Assembly (NCBI RefSeq): GCF_000687475.1
Contig: NC_057316.1
Coordinates: 4,712,001 to 4,776,000 of the forward strand
DNA from: Ustilaginoidea virens
Lineage: Eukaryota > Ascomycota > Sordariomycetes > Hypocreales > Clavicipitaceae
Direction: 5' to 3'
DNA length: 64,000 nucleotides
Translations under genes and position numbers: made by a program
The notes under the pieces: model-generated
Databases searched by the model: none
What the model saw: only the letters and a program-made list of their open reading frames with translations
Told to the model about the DNA's origin: nothing
Part shown: piece after piece, positions 9,743 through 21,500 of the stretch
Position numbering within the stretch: the first letter of the stretch is position 1
Layout of the letters: each line of letters begins with the position of its first letter

Positions 9743-12700
9743 ATAATGCATTAAAGGGTCATTAGTAGCAAAGGCTACTACCTACCTCGCAAAGGTTAAG
9801 GGTGCCGCTACTAATAGTAATAGTAGTAAGCCAGCTAGTAATAATACTAGCAAGGGTAGTAAAAATACTACCACTAACGCTAATAAAAAGAACAAATAAG
9901 GGTTTTCTACCCAATAAGGGTCTTCTTTAGCTACATAAGGCAAGCCAGAAAATAAAAAGAAGAATAAAGAAAAGAAAGATTCAGCTAATAAAGCAGATAC
10001 CCTATAAAAGACCGACGAAAAGGAAAAGACTATTAATTCCTTCGTACTAAGGAATTATAACACTCTAAGTCTTATACCTAGTAAGACAGCCTATTCTTCC
10101 TTCTAGGACCGCGAATATATGCAATTTCTAGCTACTAGCTATAATGCACAATCCGGTGGGAAAACGCTAATAGATTCTTTACTCTACGATACTAATTCTA
10201 CGGTGTATATTATCAACGATAAAAGGCATTTCACCTACTTCTAATACTATACCGGAAACAGACTAGTTATTAGCACAAGTGGTAGCCCAATCAAGCCCAG
10301 TAGGTGGGGCACAGCGCGTTTTACCGTGCTATAGGGCACTAACCCACCTTAGTAGGGCACCTTAGAGCTTACCAACGCCTTCTTCATACCAGCTTTTAAC
10401 ATTAATATCTTTAGCAGTATTAAACACTATCTGAATCGTGGCAGTATTCAGGGCTAAAGCCTTATTAATAGCAATAATAAGTGCATTAGGCTTCTTAACT
10501 TTAAGAGATATAGCTTCTTTTTACAATAAAAAGGGATAGATTTACCGTTTTTATATTATACTAGCTAAAATCACCCGGCTTTATATAATATCTCGGTCGA
10601 AATACCTGCCCTAGCTAACCTAAAAGAATATAAGAAATATCCCCTGCTAGAGGATTTACCTACCCTATTAGCTAACTCGGACTATCTACTAGCTAATTCT
10701 CAAGCTAATCCACCAGCTAATTCGCAAGCTACCCTACTAGCTAGTCTTAGTTTTTCGGTAGTACCAAAAGAGGCTACTATTCCTAATACAGCCTAACCAC
10801 CATAGAGGGCCCTAGTCGCCCTCAACCCAGCCCCAGTATCAGCAGCTAATATCGAGTATTAAAAGCTACTATTACTAGCCGGACTTTAGTATATCCGGCT
10901 TAAGCACATTGGAATCTAACTTTTAAAGAAAACCTATGCATCAACCATAGGGTTACCTAATCTTAATAAGATAAAGGATTCTAATTTCAACTGTATTGCC
11001 TATAAAAGGGCAAAATCAGTTCGGCGTTTTATATTAGGGGCTATATTAGACCCTATGCATTATTTGGATATCATAAAGGGTGATATCTTCCAAATTAACC
11101 CTCTACTATATAATAAACGTCCTATTTGCCTTATTTTAGTTAACCGGAAATTACGCTTCTATTGGGTATATTTACTACCTAACAAAGAGGGACCCACAAT
11201 ATTCCTAGTATTATAGGGGTTCTTCTAAAGTCTTAGGAATCGCTACGGCAAATCAGCTATTGAATTCCACTATAATAGTGGCAAGGAAATTAATAATATT
11301 ATTATAGCCTAGCTAGCTCTTAAGGGTATAGATTTTTTAACTTCTTCCCCTTACATTTATAAGCAAAATAGGTTAGCAGAACGCTCTATACGGGTTATTA
11401 TTGACCGATTTAGAGCTATTATACTTTGGTCTCGGTTACCTTCTTACCTTTAGTCTATAGTAATTCTTAGTATTACTACTTTAGTAAATCTAATAGTAGT
11501 CTTAAACTATTCCTTATTACCTTTCGAGGAATTAAAGAAGGACTTTTTAGAAATTACGTATTATTACCTACCCGACCTTACTAGCTTTAGGGCTATTAGT
11601 GCGGCTATAGAGGTACTAATCCCTCTAGAAAAACGGGTCATTAGCTATAAGCTAGCCCCCCGGACCGAGTTAGGTAGGTTACTAGCTATACTAGGTAACG
11701 GCACCTACCTTATCTATATCCCATATCGCTAGGTCGTCACTAAGACCTCTTTTATTACTTTTACCTACCAAAATAAAGGTATAGGCCCTATTTCAAGTAG
11801 CCTAGAAGGTATTTTTGATTTCTAACCGCCTTCTAATTTAGAGGGGGTAAATATCGACTAAATTGCTTTAGAAGAGCCTATTTAGAAGTCGCCTCGCTTA
11901 AATATACCTATTTCAGGCTTAGCCAAGGGCATAGGCCTACTATAGGCTACGGATCTAATACAGCCCACGGGCCTATTACAACTAATGGGCCTAATACAGT
12001 ATACGGATCCACTATAATCAGCAGGCCTACTATAACCAATAGGCCTAATATAGTATATAGATCCACCACAATCAGCAGGCCTACCATAACTAATAAGCCT
12101 GCCACAACCAGTAGGCCTACCAATTGGCCCGCTACAGCACTCTGCAATATTTCCTAGTAATTCGCCGTCTTTTAATTCCAAATCGCTTCAGCCTAACTCA
12201 GCTTATTAGCTTAGGTAAGACGGTCCGCTTTTACCGGCTAAGGAAAATACACTTTTTTCCCATACAAAAAGGCTATAAATACTAAGATATGCAGAAAGCT
12301 CTCGTCACTAGGAATCTTAACTATAGAGATTTTCTGAATCTATTATAAAAGTGGGCATACCCCGCATATATAAAAATTCTGACTCGCCCTATATAGAAAA
12401 TTTTTAATAGTCCGAATCTTAAAGCCCTATATATACTAATTTTCTGCGACTTTCCGATATAATAGATTCTGCCTTTTTATTAGGCTTCCTAGTAAATACA
12501 GTATTTCACTATAGTAAAACGCTACCTATACTAGAATATCTAAAATTCGAGAGTCTAGATATCGCATTAAATGAGAGATTATAGGAGAGAATATTTCGAG
12601 TACTAGAAAATAGGCCTATTACGGCTACTAAGGGTAGAAGAAGAATGCACATACGGATATAAGACGTATAAGGTATCCTAAATTATGGATACTATAGGTT

Positions 12701-14579
12701 ACTTTCTAGCCTATAAGCGGACTAATAGGGCTTTTTTCTACCTATACAGCCGGAAAATAACAGCATTTTCGGGTTCCTACCCACCTAGCCGAAAAATAAC
12801 AGTATTTTCGAATACCTAGGCAGCCCCCTAGAGGCTCCCATATAAGATTTCCCCCCTTCCTATGCTTTTTACCAGTAAATATACGATATATACTATATAG
12901 CTAAGATTAAGGCTATAAAATGGGCCCTAGAAGGTATGCCTAATAGCTAGAAGGAAGTCTTATATAACCCACATAAAGATAGCTAGGTTAAGGCCTTATT
13001 TTCGGAATTCGAGCAATTAATCGATTTAAATATCTTCCAATTTATACTAAAGGCTAGTATTCCTATTAGTAGGAAGATATTATATAACCGGCCTATTTTT
13101 CGTATAAAGAAAAATGCGAATAATAACCCGGTTAAATATAAGGCACGATTAGTTATTAAAGGCTTTATATAGGTATCTAGGCAAGACTTTACAGAGACCT
13201 ATGCCTCTACCTCGATCCCACTAATATAGAGGATCATCCTTACTCTTACTACTACAAATAATTAGGAAATAGAGCAAATAGACTTTATTAATACCTTTCT
13301 AAATAGCGAACTGCTAGAGACGATTTATATAGAGATTCCAGCTAGTTTTCTAGAATTTGCAGAAAGCCTACTCTCACCTAACCCAGCCTTATAGTCTGAC
13401 TAGCAGCGTTATCGACTTCTAGCCTTACTTACTAAGGCTGGATATAACCCCTCTGCATTATAGGTCATACTATTAAAGAAAGCCTTATATAGGCTAAAAT
13501 AAGGCCCTCGCGAGTGGCAGTTATAGTTAAAAGATCTTCTAATATAAAAGGGTTTTACGCCACTACTTTCCAATGCTACCGTCTTCTATAATAAAAAAAT
13601 ATATACCTTTATTGTGACCTAAATAGATGACTACTTAATTATCGGTCTGGACCTTAGCTATATTGACTAGCTTAAGGCTAAGTTCTATAAGGTATATACT
13701 ATAGAAGACCGAGGACCTGCCTCCTTCTTTCTAGGAGTGCAGATTATTAGGGATAGAGAAAAAGGCCTATTATAGTTATACCAATCGCAATTTATTGCAG
13801 AAGTCCTTGAGAAATTTAACCTTAAGGACGCACAACCGTATCTAATTCCGCTATAGCCCGGTATACTTGCTAAGGCTGATAATACGCCACTAGATACTAA
13901 TAATTAATACTTATTCCAGCAGCTGGTAGGGATATCGATATAGTTAATAATAATATTAAGACCTAACCTTGCCTTTCCAACGCAATACCTATCACGATAT
14001 ATGCAATAGGCTTCTATTATACAGCTTAATGCTGCTAAGGGCACTTTCCGCTACTTAGCTGGTACGGTAAATACAGCTATTTGTTACTGAGCCGCTAAAG
14101 CTACTGTAGTATTAGCTATATTTTCTGATAGCGATTTTGCTGGGTGCTGGCTGACTTCGAAGTCTACTAATAGTTATCTTACTACCTTAAATGGTAGGCC
14201 TATTAGCTAGAGGTCAAAATGGTCTTCAACTGTGGTTTTATTAACGCTTGAAGCCGAGTCTGATGCAATACTTGAGGCGATTCGCGAAGTGGAGTAGATA
14301 TCTAATTTATTTAAAGAAATCCAGGTCGATATTCAATGCCCGATACCACTATACTGCAATAACTAAGGGTCTATTTCTAACGCAAATGACCTAAATCAGT
14401 ATGCCTGTACTAAGCATACCTTGCTTAAATTCCGGTATATACGTGAGAAGGCCCACGGTAGCCTAGTAAAAATATCTTATTTACCTACGATAGATATACC
14501 TGCGGATGGACTTACCAAACCACTCCTAAGCCCAAAATTCCCTATATTTCAGCAGCTATTAGGATTGCAATCCCTATAG
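9743..14579 (+). pseudogene. B1 gag end, protease, integrase, RT and RNase H relic
   Basis: Continuation of the frame that starts at 3326. In order it has: a basic Lys/Asn-rich gag tail (9750-10020); protease with LLYDTNSTVYIIND at about 10171-10212 (Gly of DTG changed to Asn); integrase zinc-binding domain about 10840-10960; integrase core about 11030-11420 with HYN (Asp lost) and QNRLAERS; a repeat-rich linker 11780-12860; RT from about 12930 with EIEQIDFINTFLNSEL and an IDDYLIIG catalytic box at 13623-13646; and RNase H with FSDSDFAGC near 14121. The apparent end is GLQSL then TAG at 14577-14579, although that TAG could itself be a mutated Gln codon. Nonsense codons are almost all TAG/TAA. 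Confidence 0.88.
11930..12125 (+). repeat. B-family coding minisatellite (GLLQPIGLIQYTDP type)
   Basis: Short units rich in Gly-Leu-Pro-Ile repeat between integrase and RT. B1 has the longest array. B2 (about 21030-21150) and B3 (about 39310-39430) carry shorter versions of the same array on the other strand. It lies in a disordered linker, where length changes appear tolerated as long as they are multiples of three. Confidence 0.8.
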
Positions 14580-14650
14580 CTTAATTTTTTTTTTCTTATT
14601 TTTATAGGACTCCTTTCTTTTATTCTAACGCTAGGATTAGCTATATTGCT

Positions 14651-14662
14651 AATCAGAGGGGG
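14651..14662 (+). other. B1 polypurine tract
   Basis: AATCAGAGGGGG immediately precedes the 3' LTR (TGTTGAAATC). It is identical to the tract of family A. Confidence 0.8.
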
Positions 14663-15377
14663 TGTTGAAATCAGCGCCTTTTTAGCTGTATTTTAGTACT
14701 AGTCTCGCCACTATACGACGTCTCTACGTTAAGATATCGCGGTGGCTATACCAGGCGCTATAGTAGGGCATAGCGCCCCATAACGCCGATTACAGTAGGC
14801 TACAGCGCCGGTCACGGCACCGGCACAGCGCCCCACAGCCGGCCATAGCGGCCGGTCACAGTAGGCCACAGGGCCCACAACAGGCGGCGCATTTCTACGG
14901 GATTACCAAATAGGCAAAACAGCACCTTCGGCCTTCTACATACAGTCACCCGCTACACCACGCCCGTACGGCACACCGATATAGGGCTTCCGGCCCGTAC
15001 GGCAGGCTGTTATAGGGCATCCGGCACACCGCTACAAGCCACTGGGCTTGGTTGGGTAGGCATTAGGTAGGATATTGGGCACAGACTAGGCACGGTTGGG
15101 CAGACCGACTTTTCGTCGGGTTTTTCACTATTTTTGCGGTTTTTCATTATTTTCAACCACTTTTTCAAAATGGTAGAAATATACCCAAAATTCCCTCTTT
15201 CTAGCTAGAATATTCACCAACAATTAGAATTAGATTTCCCTAACATCTTTGCTCTGGTCAACCTCTTGTGCGCTTTAAATCTTTAACCAGCTCTTTGTTT
15301 TATTCTGCAACGCCTTGTACGCCACTGTCGGTATCCAGTACATTTCCAATAGTGTTCTGAATCACCATTTTGCAACA
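14663..15377 (+). repeat. B1 3' LTR (715 bp)
   Basis: Ends CATTTTGCAACA, followed by the GAAAG duplication. It has more TA changes than the 5' LTR in the first third (for example TTTTAGTACTAG) and fewer near its end, so the two LTRs were mutated independently after insertion. Confidence 0.94.
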
Positions 15378-15382
15378 GAAAG

Positions 15383-16933
15383 GCTAGGTGCCATACCTAT
15401 TTTTAGTATTATTAGATAAGGCATTTAGGCCTAATATCTAGTATTACGGGCGGCAATATTAGCTTAGTGGGTATTATTATCGGGATCCTCTATAGAAGGA
15501 AGTATATTATTAGGGCCTATAAATCGACCTTTATTAGGCATGCTATACCCTCGAGGGGCATTAAGATAGCCGCTTCGGCTAGCCCGGCTAGGGGTATAAC
15601 CCTTAGGGTGTAATATTTAGTCGGTCGGGCTATAGTCTTCGTCGGCTATTATATATTATTATTAATAGTGCCGGGAGCTTTCCCCTATTTTAAATAGCGG
15701 CTTATTATAAATAGGTATCTTCCCTTTAGGTTATTAGGACCAGCCCCTTTCTTTTTTAGTAAAGGTAAAGGGAAGAGGCTTTTTCGATATAAAAGGGGGG
15801 ATAATAGGTTATTATAACTATAATCAGGCTACCCTTGGTATTATAAAGTCCCTTATTATTAATACTTATAAGGGCCTTCTTAAGGACCTTCGTAATAATA
15901 TTCCTACGACTATTATTAGTACTCGTAATGAATTCTATAAGCCTACACTTTATAAGCCTATAATTTCTTAGTCGAAATTGCCGATAGATACTAATGCTTC
16001 CCTATAAGGGTTAAATTATAACCAGAATATCTTACGGCCTAATTAACGGTCGATCTCTTCTTAAGGCTATTTAGGGTTCTATTGTTATTAAAGGCATTCT
16101 ATTAAGGTAGGTATTATAATTAACCCTAATGCTCCGATATATATACTATAATCTCATAGATATATACAGAATTCGCGTAAGAATAGAGGGTTAATATAAG
16201 TGAATAGCTATTTATCCTATTTACTATAGTCTTTATAGAATAATTCCTATAGGTTATCGTCAAAATATAATCCTTCTTATAGGTATAGATTAAGAAGGCT
16301 AGGCGGTTATATAATGCTATAGTGGTGGCATTAGGGGTAATTAAGTCTATCGCAGTAGCCTAATTATCGTTAAATAAAGGGGCAAATCGCTATAGCCTTT
16401 CGGGTAGTGCCGGTTATAATATTGATAATTGTGATCGTACTATAGTATTAAGAGGAGGGTTTGAGAGATAAGGGGGGGGGGGGTGTATTATAAGGAGTAC
16501 AATATTCGCTCTTGTAAGGAGTATAAGATTCGATCTAAAGGGGGCTTTTATCTATAAGGGTAAAAAGAAAGAAGAGAAAGGGTTAGTTAGCAATATAACC
16601 GTTCAATAGAATAGGTTATTTGCCTCCTATAGTAAATAAGTGACCGTTCAATAGAATAGGTTAGCCGCCTCCTATATATACTAAGGGTATCTTCAAAGAT
16701 CGTAATAATTAGTATATTTTCTTCTTTTGTAATAGACAAAGGTAGAAGAGGTCTATATCGTTCTTCTAATTAATCGGCAGCATAACCATTCAATAGAATA
16801 GGTTATCTGCCTTCCTAATTAGCACGATTTGCAATAGAAATCATCTCTTCAAGAGTAATCTTACTAATCTATGATATACCATTCTTTGCGGGATATAATT
16901 ATCCTATAAGTAGTAGTTATTACCACTGATTAG
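15383..16933 (-). pseudogene. C1 gag N-terminal half and 5' untranslated region
   Basis: Aligns with C2 46771-48294. The left part is decayed gag coding on the - strand. The part from about 16440 is the leader, with a run of 12 G at 16472-16483 (11 in C2 at 47857-47867) and three interspersed copies of an ACCGTTCAATAGAATAGGTT-type motif (about 16600-16800, also in C2 47957-48180). I could not identify a primer site for family C: the bases next to the LTR read CTAATCAGTGGTAATAAC in sense, and I cannot match them to a tRNA. Confidence 0.6.
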
Positions 16934-17271
16934 TATTGATATAAACTCGGGGTACCCAGTTATACATAAGGTCGCGCGCGTAGTATTATATACCATAGGG
17001 TTACCGGTTAAAGGTATAGTTCTTCTTTAATTATGACTGACTAACTAAGAGGGAAGAAAGGAAGCAAAAGAGATATTATACGATGTAGCCTTTTTGTGCG
17101 TGCCGTAGTCACGTGTATCGGCGCGGTCGGGCCGGGCTGCCTGCGTGCCCTACCGGGCTTAGGGGCACAGGGGTAAAAGGGGCAAAAGTGGCCACATCGT
17201 GCCCAACGGGTGTGCGCGGCATATTCGTCGCAATGTGCCCAATTGGGCATCTTGCGACAGCGATTCCGACA
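16934..17271 (-). repeat. C1 5' LTR (338 bp)
   Basis: Same length and content as the two C2 LTRs (26327-26664 and 48295-48632). In sense it runs from TGTCGGAATCGC to CCGAGTTTATATCAATA. The block 17100-17260 is GC-rich and retains CpA/TpG sites, unlike the flanking coding DNA. Short + and - open frames here are chance. Confidence 0.88.
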
Positions 17272-17709
17272 ATAAGGGATACCCCTAAGTATAGCTAGGC
17301 CCTATATTGTTATACCCCTATATTCGAGGGCCTCGCTACTAACCTATAGCAATCCCTTTCTATCTACGAGACTACCTATATAACTTAATAGCATTAATTT
17401 CTTTAATAATAATAAGCTTAATAATATTAAGATATTGAAGATATTAATGATAATATAGTATTATTTACTAACTGTAGATATAGTTAATTCCGCCTTTAAT
17501 GCCGATTTAGCCTATAGTAGTAGTATTAATAGCAATAATAGAATCGCGCCTTTTTAGCTAGATCCTATTAAAAAAGATGCTTTATTTATAATAAAATAGG
17601 GTATTAGTTATCTAACCACTCTATTAAAAAGTAATAAGAATTAAAGGACTAATAAATAAAGAACCGATCCTGCTATATTACCCCTAATGATAAGAAATTC
17701 TATATTTTC
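17272..17709 (+). pseudogene. C3 gag segment with decayed zinc knuckle
   Basis: First visible piece of the host element C3. It is the reverse complement of C1 about 1215-1650 and 45300-46100 of C2. A frame at 17572-17650 reads RCFIYNKIGY..LSNHS, the CCHC knuckle expected as CX2CX3-4GCX4H, with two Cys changed to Tyr (TGY to TAY, the RIP direction). It is bounded by C1 on the left and by B2 on the right, and continues at 25315. Confidence 0.72.
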
Positions 17710-18456
17710 TGTTGCAAAATGGTGATTCAGAACACTGTTGGAAATGTACTGGATACCGACAGTGGCGTATAAGGCGTTGCAGAATAAAACAAAGAGCTGG
17801 TTAAAGATTTAAAGCGCACAAGAGGTTGACCAGAGTAAAGATGTCAGGGAAATCTGATTCTAATTGTTGGTGACTATTCTAGCTAGAAAGAGGGAATTTT
17901 GGGCATATTTCTACCATCTTGAAAAAGCGGTTGAAAATAATGAAAAATCGCAAAAATAGCGAAAAACCCGACGAAAAGTCGTCCTGCCCAACCGTGCCCA
18001 GTCTGTGCCCAATATCCTACCCAATGCCTACCCAACCAAGCCCAGTGGCTTATAGCGGTGTGCCGGATGCCCTATAACAGCCTGCCGTACGGGCCGGAAG
18101 CCCTATACCGGTCTGCCGTAAAGGCGCGTTGTAGCGGGTGACTGTATGTAGAAGGCCGAAAGTGCGGTATTAGCAGGATTTGCCCATTTGGTAATCCCGT
18201 AGAAATGCGCCGCCTGTTGTGGGCCCTGTGGCCCACTGTGACCGGCCACTGTGGCCGGATGTAGGTCGCTGTGCCGGTGCCGTGACCGGCGCTGTAGTCC
18301 ACTGTAATCGGCGCTATGGCCCATTATAATCGGCGTTATGGGGCGCTGTGCCCCACCATAGCGCCTGGTATAGCCACCGCGATATCTTAACGCAGAGACG
18401 TCGTATAGTGGCGAGACCAATACCAAAATACAGCTAAAAAGGCGCTAATTTTAACA
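17710..18456 (-). repeat. B2 3' LTR (747 bp)
   Basis: Left LTR of B2, read from TGTTAAAATT at 18456 to TTGCAACA at 17710. It carries the GC-rich hairpin block at about 18190-18370. The open frames seen across it (18072-18426) are not genes: the same frames recur in every B LTR. Confidence 0.94.
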
Positions 18457-18468
18457 CCCCCTCTGATT
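18457..18468 (-). other. B2 polypurine tract
   Basis: In sense AATCAGAGGGGG, next to the 3' LTR. Confidence 0.8.
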
Positions 18469-18539
18469 AGCAATATGGCTAATCCTAGCGTTAGAATAAA
18501 AGAAAGAAACCCTATAAAAAATCAGAAAAAAAAGTTAAG

Positions 18540-21500
18540 CTATAGGGATTGCAACCCTAATAGCTGCCGAAATATGGGGAATTTCGGGCTTAGGAGTGGT
18601 TTGGTAAGTCTATCTATAGGCATATCTATCGTGGGTAAATAAGATATTTTTACTAGGCCACTGTAGGCCTTCTCATGTATATACCGGAATTTAAGCAAGG
18701 TATGCTTAGTACGGGTATGCTGATTTAGGTTATTTGCGTTAGAAATAGACCCTTAGTTATTGCAGTATAGTGGTATCGGGCATTAAATATCGACTTGGAT
18801 TTCTTTAAATAAATTAGATATCCACTCCACTTCGCAAATCGCCTTAAGCATTGCATCAGACTCGGCTTTAAGTGTTAATAAAACTATAGTTGAAGACTAT
18901 TTTGACCTCTAGCTAATAGGCCTACTATTTAAGGTAGTAAGATAACTATTAGTAGACTTCGAAGTCAGCCGGCACCTAGCAAAATCGCTATCAGAAAATG
19001 CAGCTAATACTACGGTAGCTTTAGCGGCTCGGTAATAAATGGCTATATTTGCCGTACCAGCCAAGTAGCGGAAAGTGCCCTTAGCAGTATTAAGCTGTAT
19101 AGTGGAAGCCTATTGCATATATCGTGACAGGTATTGCGTTAGAAAGGCAAGGTCAGGTCTTGATATCATCATTAACTACATCGATGTCCCTACCAGCTGC
19201 TAGAATAAATATTGATTACTAATATCTAGCGGCGTATCATCAGCCTCAGCAAGTATACCAGGCTATAGCGGAATTAGATGCGGTTGTGCGTCCTTAAGGT
19301 TAAATTTCTCAAGGACTTCCGCAATAAATTGCGATTGGTGTAACTATAATAGGCCCTTTTCTCTATCCCTAATAATCTATACTCCTAGAAAGAAGGAGGC
19401 AGGTCCTCGGTCTTCTATAGCATATACCTTATAGAACTTAGCCTTAAGCTGGTCAATATAGCTAAGGTCCGGACCGATAATTAAGCAGTTATCCACATAG
19501 GTCATAATAAAGGTATGCGTTCCTTTATTATAGAAGACGGCAGTATTAGAAAGTAGCGGCATAAAACCCTCTTATACTAAAAGATCTTTTAACCGTAACT
19601 ACTACTCGCGAGGGCCTTATTTTAGCCCATATAAGGCTTTCTTCAATAGTATAACCTATAATGCAGAGGGGTTATATCCAGCCTTAGTAAGCAAGGCTAG
19701 AAGTTAACGATACTGCTAGTCAGACCATAAGGCTAGGTTAGGTAAGAGTAGGCTTTCTGCAAATTCTAGAAAACTAGCTAGAATCTCCATATAAATCGTC
19801 TCCAGCAGTTCGCTATTTAAAAAGGCACCAATAAAGTCTATTTGCTCTATTTCCTAGTTATTTATAGTAGTAAAAGCAAAGATAATCCTCTATATTGGTG
19901 GGATCGAGGTAGAGGCATAAGTCTCCGTAAAGTCTTGCCTAGATACCTATATAAAGCCTTTAACAACTAATCGTGCCTTATATTTAACCGGGTTATTATT
20001 CGCATCTTTCTTTATACGAAAAATAGGCCGGTTGCGCAATATCTTCCTACTAGTAGGAATATTAGCCTTTAGTATAAATTAGAAGATATTTAAGTCGATT
20101 AATTGCTCAAATTCCGAAAATAAGGCCTTAACCTAGCTATCCTTATATGGGTTATATAAGACTTCCTTCCAGCTATTAGGCATACCTTCTAGGGCCCGTT
20201 TTACAGCCTTAATCTTAGCTATACAGTATATATCGTACATTTGCTGGTAGAAAGCATAGGAAGGGGGGAAATCTTGTGTGGGAGCCTCTAGGGGGCTGCC
20301 TAGGTATCCGAAAATTCTATTGTTTTTCGGCTGGGTGGGTGGGAACCCGAAAATGCCGTTATTTTCCGGCTGGGTGGGTAGAAAAATGCCGTTATTTTCC
20401 GGTTATATAGGTGGGAAAAAACCCTATTAGTCCGCTTGTGGGCCAGAAAGTGACCTATAGTATCTGTAATTTAGGATACCTTACACGTCTCGTGGCTACA
20501 TTCTTCCTCAAATTCTACCCCTAGTAGCCCTAACCTAGTATAGCTAAATAGGCACCTTTTCTGATACTCGAAATATTTTCTCCCACGGTCTCTCATTTAA
20601 GGCGATATCTAGACTCTCGAATTTCAGATATTCTAGTATAGGCAGCGTTTTACTATAGCGAAATGCTGCATTTACTAGGAAGCCAGGCGAAAAGGCAGAA
20701 TCTATTGTGTCGGAAAGTCGCAGAAAATCAGTATGTATAGGGCTTTGAGATTCAGACCATTAAAAATTTGCTATATAGGGCGAGTCAGAATTTTCACATA
20801 TACGGGATATGCCTACTTTTATAACGGATTCGGAAAATCTCAGTAGTTAAGATTCCTGGTGATAAGAGTTTTCTGCATTTCCTAGCATTTGCAGCCTTTT
20901 TATATAGGAAAAGGCTGCATTTTCCTTAGCCGGTGAAAAAGGACCATCTTACTTAAGCTGAAAAGCTAAGTTAGGCTGAAGCGATTTAGAATCGAAAGAC
21001 GGCGAATTGCTAAGAAATATTGCAGAGTGCTATAGCGGGCCAATTGGTGGTAGGCCCACTGGTTGTAGTGGATCCGTGTGCTATATTAGGCCCATTGGTT
21101 ATAGTAGGCCCGTAGGCTGTATGGGATCTAAGGCCTGTGGTAGGCCTGTGCCTTCGACTAAGCCCATACCGTCGGTCTTAGACGAAATAGGCATATTTAG
21201 GCGAGGCGACTTCCAGATAGGCTCTTCTAAGGTGATTTAGTCGGCATTTACCCCCTCTAAAATAGAAAACGATAGGAAGTCGAATTTGCCCTCTAGGCCA
21301 TTTAAAATAGGGCCTATTCCTTCATTTTAGTAGGTAAAGGTAATAAAAGAGGTCTTGGTGATAACCCGGCGATGTGGGATATAGACGAGGTAGGTGCTAT
21401 TACCTAGTATAGCTAGTAACCTACCTGACTCGGTCTGGGGGGCCAGCTTGTAGCTAATAACCCGTTTTTCTGGAGGGATTAGCACCTCTACAGCCGCACT

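Larger units (their letters stand above)
2328..15377 (+). mobile_element. Copia family B, copy B1 (complete, split by A1)
   Basis: Full-length Copia element with two 715-bp LTRs (2328-3042, 14663-15377) and the 5-bp target duplication GAAAG at 2323-2327 and 15378-15382. The LTRs begin TGTTG and end CAACA (CAATA in the mutated 5' copy). Without the nested A1 and its duplication the element is about 7.6 kb, like B2 (7600 bp) and B3 (7519 bp). It was inserted in the gag region of C1. The polyprotein frame is collinear from 3326 to 14577 once the 5446-bp A1 insertion is subtracted (1935 codons), so it died by point mutation, not by indels. Confidence 0.93.
1..17271 (-). mobile_element. Copia family C, copy C1 (3' end outside window; interrupted by B1)
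   Basis: Third Copia family of the window, read on the - strand. Its 5' LTR is at the right end (16934-17271); its 3' LTR lies left of base 1. The body at 1-2327 and 15383-16933 aligns by eye with copy C2 (44218-46770 and 46771-48294). The gap between them is exactly element B1, flanked by GAAAG duplications. The base after 17271 starts a stretch of C3 in the opposite orientation, so C1 itself sits inside C3. The C1 TSD would begin ATAAG at 17272, but the matching left copy is outside the window, so it cannot be confirmed. Confidence 0.85.

Noticed and set aside
16472..16483. G-run as a telomere or origin signal
   Set aside because: It is in the leader of both C1 and C2 (47857-47867), so it is part of the element; there is no telomeric repeat array.
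17041..17298. Open frames in the C LTRs (also 26434-26715 and 48402-48733)
   Set aside because: They are inside the 338-bp LTRs and extend into whatever flanks them; there is no conserved start or product.
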